A stretch of DNA of 64,000 nt from Haemophilus parainfluenzae ATCC 33392 (GCF_031191205.1 NZ_CP133470.1:1805501-1869500); one strand, 5' to 3'; positions 47,318 through 57,104 are shown, numbered from the stretch's first letter. The notes: generated from the sequence alone by a model not told the origin. Translations and numbers: made by a program.

Positions 47318-48448
47318 ATGACAAATATCGTCGCATTAATTGCTACAACCGTATTAAATCTACAAACTCATCTTATACCTGTGAAATCGAATGAAGCTCT
47401 AACAGACTTGGTGATAATTGAACAGATACCAATGACACAAGCCCAGCGCGTTGAAAAAGCAAAAGCGCTTTATGAAGAAGGATATGATTATTTCTACGGC
47501 ATTACGCGCCCCATGAATCGTACGAAAGCGGTAGAGTATTTTGGGGGAGCTGGAAAGTTAGAGAATGCGGATGCTTTATTTTTCCTCTCTATTCATCAAC
47601 AAAATCATGACAATTTGAAGGAAGCTACCCAAACAGCGAAAAGATCGCTTGAGTTGGGAAATGAAGCCGCCAAAATTAAATTGGGTGAAATTCAAGAAGA
47701 TGAAAAATTGATGAAAGAAGGTTTCAATGCACTTAAAAAGAAAGTAGATTCTGGTGATATGCATTATGCGAATTCTTTAGGCTATGCTTATGAATTTGGA
47801 ATCGGCACTTCTTTGAGTATCAAAGAGGCGATGAAATACTATGAAATGGCAGCAAAACAAAATAATGCGCTAGGGATGACGAATCTTGCCGATCTTTATA
47901 TTCAAGAAGATAAATTGAAAAAAGCGAAGCCTTTATTAGTTAAAGCTGCAGAAAAAGAACATGGCTATGCACAATATTTGCTCGCAATGAATTTTTTTTA
48001 CTACAAGCAGGAGAATAACAAAGAGGCATTATATTGGTTAGAAAAATCAGCGAGCAATGATGAACCAGAAGCACTTTATCAATTAGGTTTGTATTATGCA
48101 GAAAAAGCTGACTTAGCTAAAGCAATTAAATACTATCAACGTGCTGCAGAGCTCAATAATGCGGAAGCAGCACTTGAGTTATATTATATCTATGGTGAGG
48201 GTTTTGGTGTCGAGCAAGATGAGGATAAAGCATTATTTTTCCTTAAGAGGGCTGCAGAATCAGGTAACCAAGAAGTGCTTGATGAATTAGCCGCTATGGC
48301 ATTGAGTGGACAAGGCAATATGGATACTAAAGAAGCAGAGTATTGGATTAAAAAAGCAGGCTATACGGACGAAATGCTTAAAGAATTAGATAAGCTGCAA
48401 GAAAAAAGTTTAGATATGTTTAAAAAAATGCAGAAACCGAATCAGTAA
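47318..48448 (+). CDS. Sel1-repeat protein (second of a tandem pair)
   Basis: A 376-residue paralogue of the upstream gene: hydrophobic start MTNIVALIATTVLNLQT, then MTQAQRVEKAKALYEEGYDYFYGITR and a chain of Sel1 repeats (ANSLGYAYEFGIGTSLSIKEAMKYYEMAA, AEAALELYYIYGEGFGVEQDEDKA). The ATG at 47318 has AAAAGGAAT upstream and opens directly into the hydrophobic segment. The two proteins have diverged well beyond allelic level. Ends at a hairpin. Confidence 0.87.
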   Translation: MTNIVALIATTVLNLQTHLIPVKSNEALTDLVIIEQIPMTQAQRVEKAKALYEEGYDYFYGITRPMNRTKAVEYFGGAGKLENADALFFLSIHQQNHDNLKEATQTAKRSLELGNEAAKIKLGEIQEDEKLMKEGFNALKKKVDSGDMHYANSLGYAYEFGIGTSLSIKEAMKYYEMAAKQNNALGMTNLADLYIQEDKLKKAKPLLVKAAEKEHGYAQYLLAMNFFYYKQENNKEALYWLEKSASNDEPEALYQLGLYYAEKADLAKAIKYYQRAAELNNAEAALELYYIYGEGFGVEQDEDKALFFLKRAAESGNQEVLDELAAMALSGQGNMDTKEAEYWIKKAGYTDEMLKELDKLQEKSLDMFKKMQKPNQ

Positions 48449-48493
48449 AAGCAAGAGATAATAGTATAGATATACATATTTTAAAACAAAATA

Positions 48494-48520
48494 AAAACCT
48501 GCTTTTCAGCAGGTTTTCTT
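48494..48520. terminator. Bidirectional terminator between the Sel1 pair and dps
   Basis: AAAACCTGC and GCAGGTTTT form a 9-bp stem around TTTTCA, followed by CTTTT, between converging genes. Confidence 0.85.
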
Positions 48521-48536
48521 TTATATGAATGCCAAA

Positions 48537-49019
48537 TTAACCATGGCAAGTTTGGCAAGCGGCTTGGAACATCCAAACAAGTTTTTCTTGCTCTTTGATG
48601 TAGTCGCTCATTTGAGACGCTGTACCTTCATCATCAGATTCACCTGCTAATTCAAGAATTTCACGTTGTTGCTCAAGTAATACTTTTAATCCTTCTAATG
48701 TGCCTTTTAAGCAAGATTGTGCATCACTTACTCCTAACTCTTCTTTAATACGTGAGTCTTTGAAGTATTGTGAATAACCGTTATGTGGTGTGTAACCTAA
48801 AGTTAAGATACGTTCTGCGACCTCATCAACTTTTTCTACTAAATCTGTGTAGATTTCTTCAAATTTTGCGTGTAATTCAAAGAAGTTTACACCTTTGATA
48901 TTCCAGTGGTAACCACGTACGTTAGTATAGAATACTTGATAGGTTGCTAATAATTCGTTTAATTTTGCTGCTAATTTTTCAGATGCTTTTTTATCTAAAC
49001 CGATTGATGTTTTTGACAT
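48537..49019 (-). CDS. dps: Dps-family ferritin-like DNA-protecting protein
   Basis: A 160-residue mini-ferritin that oxidises and stores iron with hydrogen peroxide. The inter-subunit ferroxidase residues are in RGYHWNIKGVNFFELHAKFEEIYTDLVEKVDEVAERI. The C-terminus ends in an unusual MFQAACQTCHG with a CxxC-His. The ATG at 49019 has AGAGGAAA upstream; an extra in-frame extension into the promoter is unlikely. The 351-base gap to the next gene holds this promoter, an uptake signal near 49068 and the CRP/FNR-like region of the transporter. Confidence 0.93.
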   Translation of the reverse strand: MSKTSIGLDKKASEKLAAKLNELLATYQVFYTNVRGYHWNIKGVNFFELHAKFEEIYTDLVEKVDEVAERILTLGYTPHNGYSQYFKDSRIKEELGVSDAQSCLKGTLEGLKVLLEQQREILELAGESDDEGTASQMSDYIKEQEKLVWMFQAACQTCHG

Positions 49020-49195
49020 AGTATTTTCCTCTTTATTGTTGATTAAAATGTTATTCCCTTGCCTGGGAAGTGCGGTCATTATAAGCGTCATTTTTTCTGA
49101 TGGCTATTTCATATTATCTAGTAATTCAATAGTTAAAATCTATTTATAATAATTTATACATAGTTAAAAACTTTTATTTCAAGTACAAAAAACTC

Positions 49196-49298
49196 TGTGA
49201 AGTAGATCACACATTCAATATTTCCCCTTTGACAGAATGAATCGAAGATGATTATGATTGATGCAAATCATTTTATTCTAAGATTTGATTGCTTTACT
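49196..49298 (+). promoter_or_regulatory. CRP site and FNR-like palindrome before the binding-protein gene
   Basis: TGTGA-AGTAGA-TCACA (49196-49211) is a perfect CRP core. At 49258-49271, TTGAT-GCAA-ATCAT matches the FNR consensus TTGAT-N4-ATCAA in 9 of 10 positions. TGCTTTACT (49290-49298) could be an extended -10 placed for a class II promoter. The same layout recurs at 51101-51186. Confidence 0.6.
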
Positions 49299-49370
49299 TC
49301 ATTTTCGAATGAAATGTTTGGCTAGGTTTAAAAACCAAAATGTGATTTTATTACTCATCAGGAGTTTAGT

Positions 49371-50969
49371 ATGACAAAGCATTTTTCCTTTGAAACAAAT
49401 GAATCTCGTCGTCATTTTATGAAGCTAATGGCTGGCGTGGGGGCAGGTCTTGCATTTAGTGGCACATTAGGCACATTTGCACCAAAAGCCTTTGCTGCAG
49501 ACATTAAAGGTAAAACCATTGAAGCGGGGATTGCTTATCCACTTTCTACTGGTTTTGATCCAATGACATCAAGCGGTGCTTCACCTTATGCCGCAAACTT
49601 GCATATTTTTGAAGGTTTAGTGGATTTGCATCCTGCAACTCGTGAACCTTATCTTGCCTTAGCAGGAAAAGAGCCAGAACAAGTTGATGAAAAAACATGG
49701 CGTATAACCTTACGTGAAGGCGCAACTTTCCATGACGGCGCACCTGTTACCACTGAAGACGTTGTGTATTCCTTCAATCGTATTATGGATCCAGCCAATA
49801 AATCACTATTTGTGATGTTTATTGATTTCGTTGAAAGTGTGAAAGCGGTAGATGATAAAATGGTGGAATTTAAATTGAAATATCCATTTGCTTTATTCGC
49901 TAACCGCTTAACTTGCGTGAAAATTGTACCGAAACATGTGATCGATAAAGTGGGACAATCTGCATTTGATGCACACCCAATTGGTTCTGGCCCATTCAAA
50001 TTTGTTTCAGCAGTGAAAGATGACAAAATCGTCTTTGAAGCTTATGAACCTTACAATGGTAAATATCCAGCACAAGTTGAAAAAATGTCTTGGTTATTAC
50101 TTTCTGATGCAGCCGCTCGTGTAACTGCACAAGAGTCTAAACGTACTCAAGCAATGGAAAGTGTGCCTTATTTAGACATTAGCCGTTTGAAAAATAAAAA
50201 ACAACAAGTGCAATCTGTTCAATCTTTCGGCTTACTATTCTTAATGTTTAACTGTGAAAAAGCACCGTTTAACAATCCGAAAGTACGTCAAGCATTACAC
50301 TATGGTTTAAACACTGAAAAACTTGTTGATATTGTATTTGATGGTAATGCAGAAGCAGCGACATCATACCTACAAACCACTCACCCAGATTATATTAAGG
50401 CATCAACTCAATATCCTTATGATCCGGAAAAAGCCGCGGCATTATTGAAAGAAGCTGGTGTGACAGAGCTTAAATTTGAATTGCTCGCAACCGACCACGA
50501 CTGGGTGAAAGAATCTGCACCATTGATTTTAGAGTCTTGGAACAAGATTCCAGGTGTGAAAGTCACTTTACAACACTTACAATCGGGTGCGTTATATAGC
50601 AACAACGTGGATCCAGGTGTGTATGAAGTAGCCATCGCGCCGGGTGACCCATCCGTGTTTGGTAACGACTTAGACTTGCTTTTAAGCTGGTGGTATCGTG
50701 GTGATGTATGGCCGAAACGTCGTTTCCGCTGGAGCAACACCCCTGAATTTGCGAAAGTGACAGAATTGCTCAATGCAGCTGTGAGAGCAAAAGATCACGC
50801 TGAAGCGAAAAAATCATGGGAAGAAGCGATTAACATTATTGCGGCTGAAGTACCACTTTATCCGATTGTTCACCGTAAACTCCCTTCAGCATGGGATGAT
50901 AGCAGCCTTGAAGGTTATCAACCATTAGCGACAACCGGTTTATCTTTCCTCGGTGTGGGCCGTAAATAA
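49371..50969 (+). CDS. Tat-exported substrate-binding protein of an Opp/Dpp/Nik-type ABC importer
   Basis: A 532-residue family-5 periplasmic binding protein. The N-terminus has a twin-arginine motif SRRHFMK (residues 12-18) followed by a hydrophobic stretch and AFA-AD cleavage site, so it is probably folded before export. Family-5 landmarks include [26 protein letters not shown] and PIGSGPFKF. Ligand unknown: peptides, nickel, haem or others are possible. It ends at a strong terminator, so its gene is a separate unit from the permease genes. Confidence 0.88.
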   Translation: MTKHFSFETNESRRHFMKLMAGVGAGLAFSGTLGTFAPKAFAADIKGKTIEAGIAYPLSTGFDPMTSSGASPYAANLHIFEGLVDLHPATREPYLALAGKEPEQVDEKTWRITLREGATFHDGAPVTTEDVVYSFNRIMDPANKSLFVMFIDFVESVKAVDDKMVEFKLKYPFALFANRLTCVKIVPKHVIDKVGQSAFDAHPIGSGPFKFVSAVKDDKIVFEAYEPYNGKYPAQVEKMSWLLLSDAAARVTAQESKRTQAMESVPYLDISRLKNKKQQVQSVQSFGLLFLMFNCEKAPFNNPKVRQALHYGLNTEKLVDIVFDGNAEAATSYLQTTHPDYIKASTQYPYDPEKAAALLKEAGVTELKFELLATDHDWVKESAPLILESWNKIPGVKVTLQHLQSGALYSNNVDPGVYEVAIAPGDPSVFGNDLDLLLSWWYRGDVWPKRRFRWSNTPEFAKVTELLNAAVRAKDHAEAKKSWEEAINIIAAEVPLYPIVHRKLPSAWDDSSLEGYQPLATTGLSFLGVGRK

Positions 50970-50988
50970 AAGCACTTTTTAATGTTTG

Positions 50989-51016
50989 GGCTGTTGAGCA
51001 ATCAACAGCCTTTTTT
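50989..51016 (+). terminator. Terminator after the binding-protein gene
   Basis: GGCTGTTGA and TCAACAGCC form a perfect 9-bp stem around GCAA, followed by T6. It separates the binding-protein gene from the permease genes. Confidence 0.88.
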
Positions 51017-51100
51017 CTTTCTTTTTAACACCAAAGTGCGGTCATTTTTTCCCCTGTTTTTTAATCATTTTTGCTCTCTATTTTATTTCAAAAAAATCTT

Positions 51101-51186
51101 TGTGAAGCCGATCACAGATTTGAACTTTGCCCTAGGTACTTGGATTGACAGGGTATAGAGCGGATATTATGATTTGTATAAATCAT
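51101..51186 (+). promoter_or_regulatory. Second CRP site and palindrome, before the permease genes
   Basis: TGTGA-AGCCGA-TCACA (51101-51116) is a perfect CRP core. ATGATTTGTATAAATCAT (51169-51186) is a palindrome with FNR-like half sites, weaker than its partner at 49254-49271. The flanks (TTTGATTG, CACTTCATTTT) also match the first copy. Confidence 0.6.
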
Positions 51187-51260
51187 TTTGTTTTTTAATT
51201 TGATTGTTTCACTTCATTTTTAATTTAATGAATTTCTCAAAATAGAATAGGAGAGGTCAG

Positions 51261-52214
51261 ATGGAAATGATACTTCGATTATTGTTACGCCGATTGATGG
51301 CTTTGCCGGTCATGATACTTGGTGTAACAGCACTCGTCTTTGTCGTGCTTCAATTCACGCCGGGTGATCCTGCTACAGTGGCATTAGGCGAAAGTGCTAG
51401 TGAAGCGGCAAAACAACTTTACCGCGAATCACATGGCTTAAATGATCCACTCTTTGTTCAATATTTTCGTTTCTTAGGCAACTTACTTGTATTGGATTTT
51501 GGTGTGACGATGCCACCAGAATTATCCATCAGTAGCATGCTAGCGAAATCTTTCCCAATCACATTACAACTTACCTTAATTGGCGTGGTGTTTGCGGCAG
51601 TAGTGTCTTTCTCATTAGGTGTACTTGCAGCGCTTTATCGTGATAGCTGGGTAGACCAAGTGATTCGTTTAATCTCTGTTGCAGCGGTTGCGACCCCATC
51701 ATTCTGGTTAGGTATCTTACTTATTCAATGGTTCTCTTTGGAATTAGATTGGTTGCCTTCTGGTGGTTTTGTACCATTCAGCGAAAGCCCAATGGGGTAT
51801 ATCAATTCCATGATTTTGCCATCTCTTGCACTTGCTGTGCCAGTATGTGCGTCATTAATTCGTGTGGTGCGTACAACCATGGTTGAAGAAATGGATAAAG
51901 ACTATGTGAGAACAGCGATTGGTAACGGTGTGCCTTATGCAACCGTTATTCGTCACAACGTATTACGTAATGCCTTAATTACACCTGTGACTGTATTAGG
52001 CTTACGTGTAGGTTACTTACTTGGTGGTGCGGTAGTTATCGAACAAATCTTTGACTTACCAGGTATGGGTAAATTGATTTTTAACGGTATCGTCAACCAT
52101 GACTTGCACTTAGTACAAGGTGTGGTACTAACAATCGCCTTTACCTTCGTTTTAGTGAATATTATCGTTGATATTCTCTATGTATTGATTAACCCTAAAA
52201 TTCGGAGTCTATAA
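51261..52214 (+). CDS. Opp/Dpp-type ABC permease (DppB-like)
   Basis: A 317-residue inner-membrane permease with six helices. The N-terminus MILGVTALVFVVLQFTPGDPATVALG and the EAA loop DYVRTAIGNGVPYATVIRHNVLRNALIT are standard for the family. AGGAGAGG precedes the ATG. It ends in TAATG shared with the next gene. Pairs with the permease half of the fusion protein that follows. Confidence 0.92.
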   Translation: MEMILRLLLRRLMALPVMILGVTALVFVVLQFTPGDPATVALGESASEAAKQLYRESHGLNDPLFVQYFRFLGNLLVLDFGVTMPPELSISSMLAKSFPITLQLTLIGVVFAAVVSFSLGVLAALYRDSWVDQVIRLISVAAVATPSFWLGILLIQWFSLELDWLPSGGFVPFSESPMGYINSMILPSLALAVPVCASLIRVVRTTMVEEMDKDYVRTAIGNGVPYATVIRHNVLRNALITPVTVLGLRVGYLLGGAVVIEQIFDLPGMGKLIFNGIVNHDLHLVQGVVLTIAFTFVLVNIIVDILYVLINPKIRSL

Positions 52215-54190
52215 TGTTTCGTCAAGGTTTAGCAGATCGATTAGCTGCAAGCGGTGCGAGATTCCGAGCACTTTCCACCGCATCAAAAATTTCATTATTA
52301 TTCTTAGTTTTCGTTGCTTTAGTGGCGGTGTTTGCCCCTTGGGTCGCAACACATGATCCATTAGAAGTGATCGCACGTATGCGTGCTCCAAGTGCGGAAT
52401 ATTGGTTTGGGACTGATCGACTTGGTCGTGATATTTTCTCTCGTATTGTTTACGGCGCCCAAACGTCCTTATTTATCGGTTTAGGTGCGGTAGCTTGTGC
52501 CATTCTTTTCGGTAGTGTTTTAGGGGCTACTGCAGCGACATCTGATAAATGGGGCAATGAAATTATTATGCGCTTAATGGATATTTTAATGGCTTTCCCG
52601 GGTATCGCATTAGCGGCAGTGTTATTAGCAACCTTTGGTAACTCTGTACCGGTCATTATCATCACCATTGCCGTAGTTTATACCCCGCAACTTGCTCGAG
52701 TGGTTCGTGCGAACGTGGTATCACAATGGGATGAAGACTATGTGCGTGCTGAACGCGTGATTGGTGGTAGCCGTACTTATATTCTTCTCAAACACGTTGT
52801 ACGCAATACTGCTGCACCGGTTTTAGTCTTCGCAACCGTAATGGTGGCAGATGCTATAGTATTCGAAGCTTCACTTTCTTTCTTGGGTGCAGGTGTACAA
52901 CCACCACATCCTTCATGGGGTAACATCCTTTCTGAAGGTCGTAACATCGTATTAAATGGTGCATGGTGGGCGACAACCTTTGCAGGTGTGATGATTCTTT
53001 TAACCGTGTTAGCCTTAAATATCTTAGCGGAAGGTCTTACTGATGCATTGGTTAACCCGCGCTTAAAAGGCGGTAAAAAACCAGAAGGCAAATCAGATGA
53101 ACGTCTTTCTACTGACGTACAAGAAGCGCTTTCTGAAGGTCTTGCGTTAAAACGTTACTTACTCAAATTACATGAAAAAGAAATCACACGTACTAATCGT
53201 ATGCAATTAGATCCAAATGCAAAACCGATTTTACAAGTGAAAAACTTATCTATTCGTTTCCCAAATCGTTATGGTGACATTCCATTGGTAGATAATATCA
53301 GCTTCACCGTAAATGAAGGGGAAACCATGGGGTTAGTAGGTGAGTCTGGTTGTGGTAAATCTATTACCGCATTCTCTATCATGGGCTTGTTACCAAAAAC
53401 AGCAAAAATTACCGGGGAAGTGCTTTTCACCGACCGTAGTGGCAAACAACATAGCTTACTTAATTCTAACAATTTAAGTGAATTGCGTGGTTCTGAAATT
53501 GCGATGATTTACCAAGACTCTTTAAGTGCGTTAAACCCATCAATGCGTATTAAAGATCAAATGGCACAGCTCATCAAACGTGGCAGTCACCATACCGCAG
53601 AAAAATTGTTGGAATGGGTACACCTTGATCCTGAAAAAGTGTTGAATCGTTATCCACACGAACTTTCTGGTGGTCAACGTCAACGTGTGGTGATTGCAAT
53701 GGCATTAACTCGTGAACCGAAATTATTAATCGCCGATGAACCAACAACTGCATTAGACGTAACCGTTCAAGCTGAAGTAGTGAAATTATTGAATGAACTA
53801 CGTGAAAAACTGGGGTTTGCAATGGTGTTTGTCAGCCACGATTTAGCCTTGGTTGCTCAATTAGCCCACCACATTACGGTAATGTATGCAGGGCAAGTGG
53901 TTGAAATGGCACCAACATCCTTATTGCTTGCTAATCCAACTCACGAATATACCCGTGGCTTATTGGGCTCTGTACTTTCAACTGAAGTCCGTGCGAAACG
54001 CCTATATCAAATTCCAGGCAGCGTACCATCGCCTTACGATTTTGCTACAGGTGACCGTTTTGCAAGTCGTTCATTGCGACCAGATGCAAATCCAGAACAA
54101 AAATTGGTATTAACCGCTGTGGAAGGCGAGCCGTCTCACTTGTGGGCTTCTCATCTAGCTAAGCCTGTAACGGAAGCGAAAGGAGCATAA
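52214..54190 (+). CDS. Fusion of Opp/Dpp-type permease (DppC-like) and ATPase (DppD-like)
   Basis: A 658-residue fused protein. Residues 20-285 form the second permease (FGTDRLGRDIFSRIVYGAQTS, EAA loop DYVRAERVIGGSRTYILLKHVVRN). After a charged linker, residues 335-610 are an ATPase: Walker A GESGCGKS (near 375), signature LSGGQRQRV (near 482), Walker B LLIADEPTTALD and a C-terminal PGSVPSPYD segment. Normally these are two proteins. No frameshift is needed, so the fusion looks genuine. Starts by TAATG overlap; next gene begins one base later. Confidence 0.92.
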   Translation: MFRQGLADRLAASGARFRALSTASKISLLFLVFVALVAVFAPWVATHDPLEVIARMRAPSAEYWFGTDRLGRDIFSRIVYGAQTSLFIGLGAVACAILFGSVLGATAATSDKWGNEIIMRLMDILMAFPGIALAAVLLATFGNSVPVIIITIAVVYTPQLARVVRANVVSQWDEDYVRAERVIGGSRTYILLKHVVRNTAAPVLVFATVMVADAIVFEASLSFLGAGVQPPHPSWGNILSEGRNIVLNGAWWATTFAGVMILLTVLALNILAEGLTDALVNPRLKGGKKPEGKSDERLSTDVQEALSEGLALKRYLLKLHEKEITRTNRMQLDPNAKPILQVKNLSIRFPNRYGDIPLVDNISFTVNEGETMGLVGESGCGKSITAFSIMGLLPKTAKITGEVLFTDRSGKQHSLLNSNNLSELRGSEIAMIYQDSLSALNPSMRIKDQMAQLIKRGSHHTAEKLLEWVHLDPEKVLNRYPHELSGGQRQRVVIAMALTREPKLLIADEPTTALDVTVQAEVVKLLNELREKLGFAMVFVSHDLALVAQLAHHITVMYAGQVVEMAPTSLLLANPTHEYTRGLLGSVLSTEVRAKRLYQIPGSVPSPYDFATGDRFASRSLRPDANPEQKLVLTAVEGEPSHLWASHLAKPVTEAKGA

Positions 54191-54191
54191 T

Positions 54192-55004
54192 ATGAGCAGT
54201 AGTATTAAAGTCATTAAAGAACAAAACATCATCGATTTAGAAAATATCGTGGTGCAATTTCCTTCTCGCGACGGTTCGTTGTTTGGACGTAAAAAATTCA
54301 CTGCGGTGAACAATGTGAGTCTTGGCATCAAAGCAGGGGAAACCATTGGTTTAGTTGGGGAGTCTGGCTGCGGGAAATCTACCTTAGCCAACGTGATCAT
54401 TGGACTGCTTAAACCAACGTCAGGTTTAGTGAAATTCAACGGTTTACAAATGCAATATGGCAGCTCAGAAGCGAGAAAACAATTCGGTCGCCAAGTGTCG
54501 GTCATTTTCCAAGACCCGGCAACTGCACTGAATCCTCGTATGAAAGTATTGGATATTTTGCGTGACCCAATGGATATTCACAATGTGTTACAACCCCATG
54601 AACGGGAAAAACGCGTGTATGACTTGCTTTCTCGCGTCGGTTTACCTCGTTCTGCGGCACAAGTTGAGCCAACTCGTTTATCAGGTGGACAAAAACAACG
54701 TGTGGCGATTGCACGTGCTTTAGCGCTGAATCCAAAACTGATTGTGGCGGATGAGCCGACTTCTGCATTAGACGTATCTGTTCGTGCTCAGGTATTAAAC
54801 TTATTGGCAGACTTGAAAAAAGAACTCAATCTTGCCATGGTGTTTATCTCTCACGATATCCAAACCGTACGCCAAGTATCTGATCGCATTGTCGTGATGT
54901 ACGGCGGTCAAATTTTGGAAACAGGTAGCACTGAAGATATTTTCAATCATCCAACTGTGGATTACACCCGAAAATTACTTGGTGTGGCTCCATCATTGTT
55001 ATAA
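54192..55004 (+). CDS. Opp/Dpp-type ABC ATPase (DppF-like)
   Basis: A 270-residue second ATPase of the importer: Walker A GESGCGKST (near 57), Q-loop VIFQDPATALNPRM, signature LSGGQKQRVAIA, Walker B LIVADEPTSALDVS. It lacks the C-terminal extension seen in the fused ATPase. Completes the set SBP, permease 1, permease 2-ATPase 1, ATPase 2. Ends at a paired uptake-signal terminator. Confidence 0.93.
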   Translation: MSSSIKVIKEQNIIDLENIVVQFPSRDGSLFGRKKFTAVNNVSLGIKAGETIGLVGESGCGKSTLANVIIGLLKPTSGLVKFNGLQMQYGSSEARKQFGRQVSVIFQDPATALNPRMKVLDILRDPMDIHNVLQPHEREKRVYDLLSRVGLPRSAAQVEPTRLSGGQKQRVAIARALALNPKLIVADEPTSALDVSVRAQVLNLLADLKKELNLAMVFISHDIQTVRQVSDRIVVMYGGQILETGSTEDIFNHPTVDYTRKLLGVAPSLL

Positions 55005-55033
55005 AACGAGTAAATAAAATATCTTAATTTATG

Positions 55034-55063
55034 ACCGCACTTTAAAAGTGCGGTTATTTTTTT
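55034..55063 (+). terminator. Paired uptake signals as terminator
   Basis: ACCGCACTT, TAA, AAGTGCGGT: two perfect uptake cores facing each other across 3 bases, followed by TTATTTTTTT. It ends the importer operon. Confidence 0.88.
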
Positions 55064-55143
55064 ATGATTTTTCTTGCATAGACTTGAAAACTTAGATAAA
55101 AGATTACTTATTTTTACTGATGAATTGTAATTGTGGAGCCATT

Positions 55144-55515
55144 ATGCAAACTAAATTTAATTTATATCCTAAAGAACAATTACCTGAAAAATTTAAATTT
55201 CCTCAGTCTTATATTGATTTATCGAGTAATATGGAAAAGATAAATGAATTGAAATATTTTCCTTGGTGGTTTGAGGATTCTGAGTTTGAGGATAATGTTT
55301 ATCTTTATAGTAAGGCTATTGAAGAGCTTACTGGTGTGGCTGATTTAATTGCATTTGCTAGAGATGGCGATTGGGCAGCTTGTTTCAAATTAACGGATTA
55401 CTCTGGAAATCCGAGAGTTTATGTTCACGATCTTGGTAATGAAGCCAATAAATATGAATGTAAGGATTTTGATGAGTGGTTAGCGGAAGAAATCAAAAGT
55501 GCAAAAGAGTATTAA
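55144..55515 (+). CDS. SMI1/KNR4 (SUKH)-type protein, possible immunity protein
   Basis: A 123-residue protein with the SUKH pattern: YIDLSSNMEKINELKYFPWWF, ADLIAFARDGDWAACFKLTDYSGNPRVYVHDLGNE, ending in FDEWLAEEI. SUKH proteins often act as immunity proteins of contact-dependent toxins, but many are orphan. No toxin gene is adjacent. The ATG at 55144 was preferred; GGAG is seven bases upstream. The next gene starts two bases after its stop, indicating co-transcription. Confidence 0.75.
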   Translation: MQTKFNLYPKEQLPEKFKFPQSYIDLSSNMEKINELKYFPWWFEDSEFEDNVYLYSKAIEELTGVADLIAFARDGDWAACFKLTDYSGNPRVYVHDLGNEANKYECKDFDEWLAEEIKSAKEY

Positions 55516-55516
55516 A

Positions 55517-56059
55517 ATGGACTATTTAAATTTAAGTAAAGAAGTTTCCTATGCGCTTCGTCATGCCCCATGGGAATATGAATTAGAACTGGATTCTGAA
55601 GGTTGGGTTTCTGTCGAACAATTAATTTCATCATTTAGAAATAGTGATGAAAAATGGAATACGTTAACCGAAGACGATCTAGTTAAAATGATCAACCTAT
55701 CGGAAAAGAAAAGACATGAGATTAAAAATGGAAAAATAAGAGCTTTCTATGGGCATTCAATTCCAATGAAAATTTCTAAAGAAATTGGTTATCCACCAAA
55801 GTATTTATACCATGGGACAAGTATAAATTATTTAGATGATATTAAATCAAATGGATTGAAGCCGATGTCTCGTCAATATGTACATTTATCTGAGGATGTT
55901 GAAACAGCAACATTGGTTGGGAATAGAAAGAAAGGAGAGACAATTCTTCTAAAAATTGATACAGAACTAGCACAATCTAAGGGTATCAAATTTTATATTG
56001 GCAATGAAAAAGTCTGGTTATCAGATTACATTTTGCCTGAGTTTATAAAAGATAATTAA
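55517..56059 (+). CDS. kptA: RNA 2'-phosphotransferase (KptA/Tpt1 family)
   Basis: A 180-residue Tpt1 enzyme: transfers a 2'-phosphate from RNA to NAD+. Landmarks are LSKEVSYALRHAPWEYELELDSEGWV (residues 5-30), YLYHGTS, and SRQYVHLSED with the NAD-binding Arg and His. Bacteria lack the tRNA splicing that needs this in yeast, so its bacterial role is open: RNA repair or ADP-ribosylation of RNA ends. It is paired with a SUKH gene here. Confidence 0.9.
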   Translation: MDYLNLSKEVSYALRHAPWEYELELDSEGWVSVEQLISSFRNSDEKWNTLTEDDLVKMINLSEKKRHEIKNGKIRAFYGHSIPMKISKEIGYPPKYLYHGTSINYLDDIKSNGLKPMSRQYVHLSEDVETATLVGNRKKGETILLKIDTELAQSKGIKFYIGNEKVWLSDYILPEFIKDN

Positions 56060-56150
56060 TGATTAAGCATATTTGCATTATGTGATCATTTTTGCGGTGA
56101 AGTTTCGCCAAATAGCGTAGAATGGGCATATAAAAATAAGGAGATTTAAT

Positions 56151-57026
56151 ATGCAACAAAAAATTCAACAAGCATTAGCCGATTCGCCACTTTCAAATGC
56201 AATTCTTTCTGCATTAGAAGAACAAGAATGGAAAGGTTTTTTACCGGCTGAGAAAGTGCGGTCAATTTGTGATGAATTTAAGCTTACGCCTGTTCAATTA
56301 GGTTTGGCGCTTTTACCTGTGGCAGCTTGTTATAGCCACACACCCATTTCAGAATTTCATGTTGGCGCGATTGCGATTGGTGAAAGTGGTGATTTTTACT
56401 TTGGTGCGAATCAAGAATTTAAGGGGGGGAGTATGGCTCAAACCATCCATGCTGAACAAAGTGCGATTAGCCATGCATGGTTACGCAATGAACCTCGCAT
56501 CACGGATATCGTAGTAAATTACACGCCTTGCGGTCATTGCCGTCAATTTATGAATGAGCTTTATCAAGCGCAAGATTTGAAAATCCATTTGCCACACAGT
56601 CAAAATAATCCACTTCCTCAATATTTACCCGATAGCTTTGGCCCGAAAGATTTAGGTGTTGATTTGCTTCTATTAAACAAAGAAGAACAAGGTTTCACTT
56701 TGACGACGGAAGATGAAGTGGCAAATAAAGCGATTTTAGGGGCAAATCGAGCACATTCACCTTATTCTAAAAGCCCTCATGGTGTCGGCATTTTATTTAA
56801 AAATGGGGAAATGATTTGTGGTCGCTATGCAGAAAATGCAGCATTTAATCCAAGCTTACCGGCTATGCAAACGGCGATTAATTTTGCTTACTTAAATCAA
56901 TTGGATGTATCGGAAATTGAGCGTGTAGTATTTGCAGAGAAACCGTTGCGTTTAAGTCACCGCAAGATGGCTGAGCAGTTATTGAAGAGTCTCTGCAAGG
57001 TAAAAATGGAATATATTAGCCTATAA
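56151..57026 (+). CDS. cdd: Cytidine deaminase
   Basis: A 291-residue two-domain (E. coli-type) cytidine/deoxycytidine deaminase. Zinc ligands and catalytic glutamate are in [12 protein letters not shown] and [36 protein letters not shown] binds substrate. The C-terminal half is the degenerate second domain ([25 protein letters not shown]). AAGGAGAT precedes the ATG. Contains an uptake signal and ends near a terminator. Confidence 0.95.
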   Translation: MQQKIQQALADSPLSNAILSALEEQEWKGFLPAEKVRSICDEFKLTPVQLGLALLPVAACYSHTPISEFHVGAIAIGESGDFYFGANQEFKGGSMAQTIHAEQSAISHAWLRNEPRITDIVVNYTPCGHCRQFMNELYQAQDLKIHLPHSQNNPLPQYLPDSFGPKDLGVDLLLLNKEEQGFTLTTEDEVANKAILGANRAHSPYSKSPHGVGILFKNGEMICGRYAENAAFNPSLPAMQTAINFAYLNQLDVSEIERVVFAEKPLRLSHRKMAEQLLKSLCKVKMEYISL

Positions 57027-57064
57027 GTGCGGTTAAAAATGAATGTGTTTTTGAAGTAAAAGAA

Positions 57065-57104
57065 AAAGGCGAACAGAGATAATCTCTCATGTTCGCCTTT
57101 CTTT
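57065..57104. terminator. Bidirectional terminator between cdd and metE
   Basis: AAAGGCGAAC and GTTCGCCTTT pair, with a second inner stem AGAGAT/ATCTCT, followed by CTTTTTA. Both genes run into it. Confidence 0.85.
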
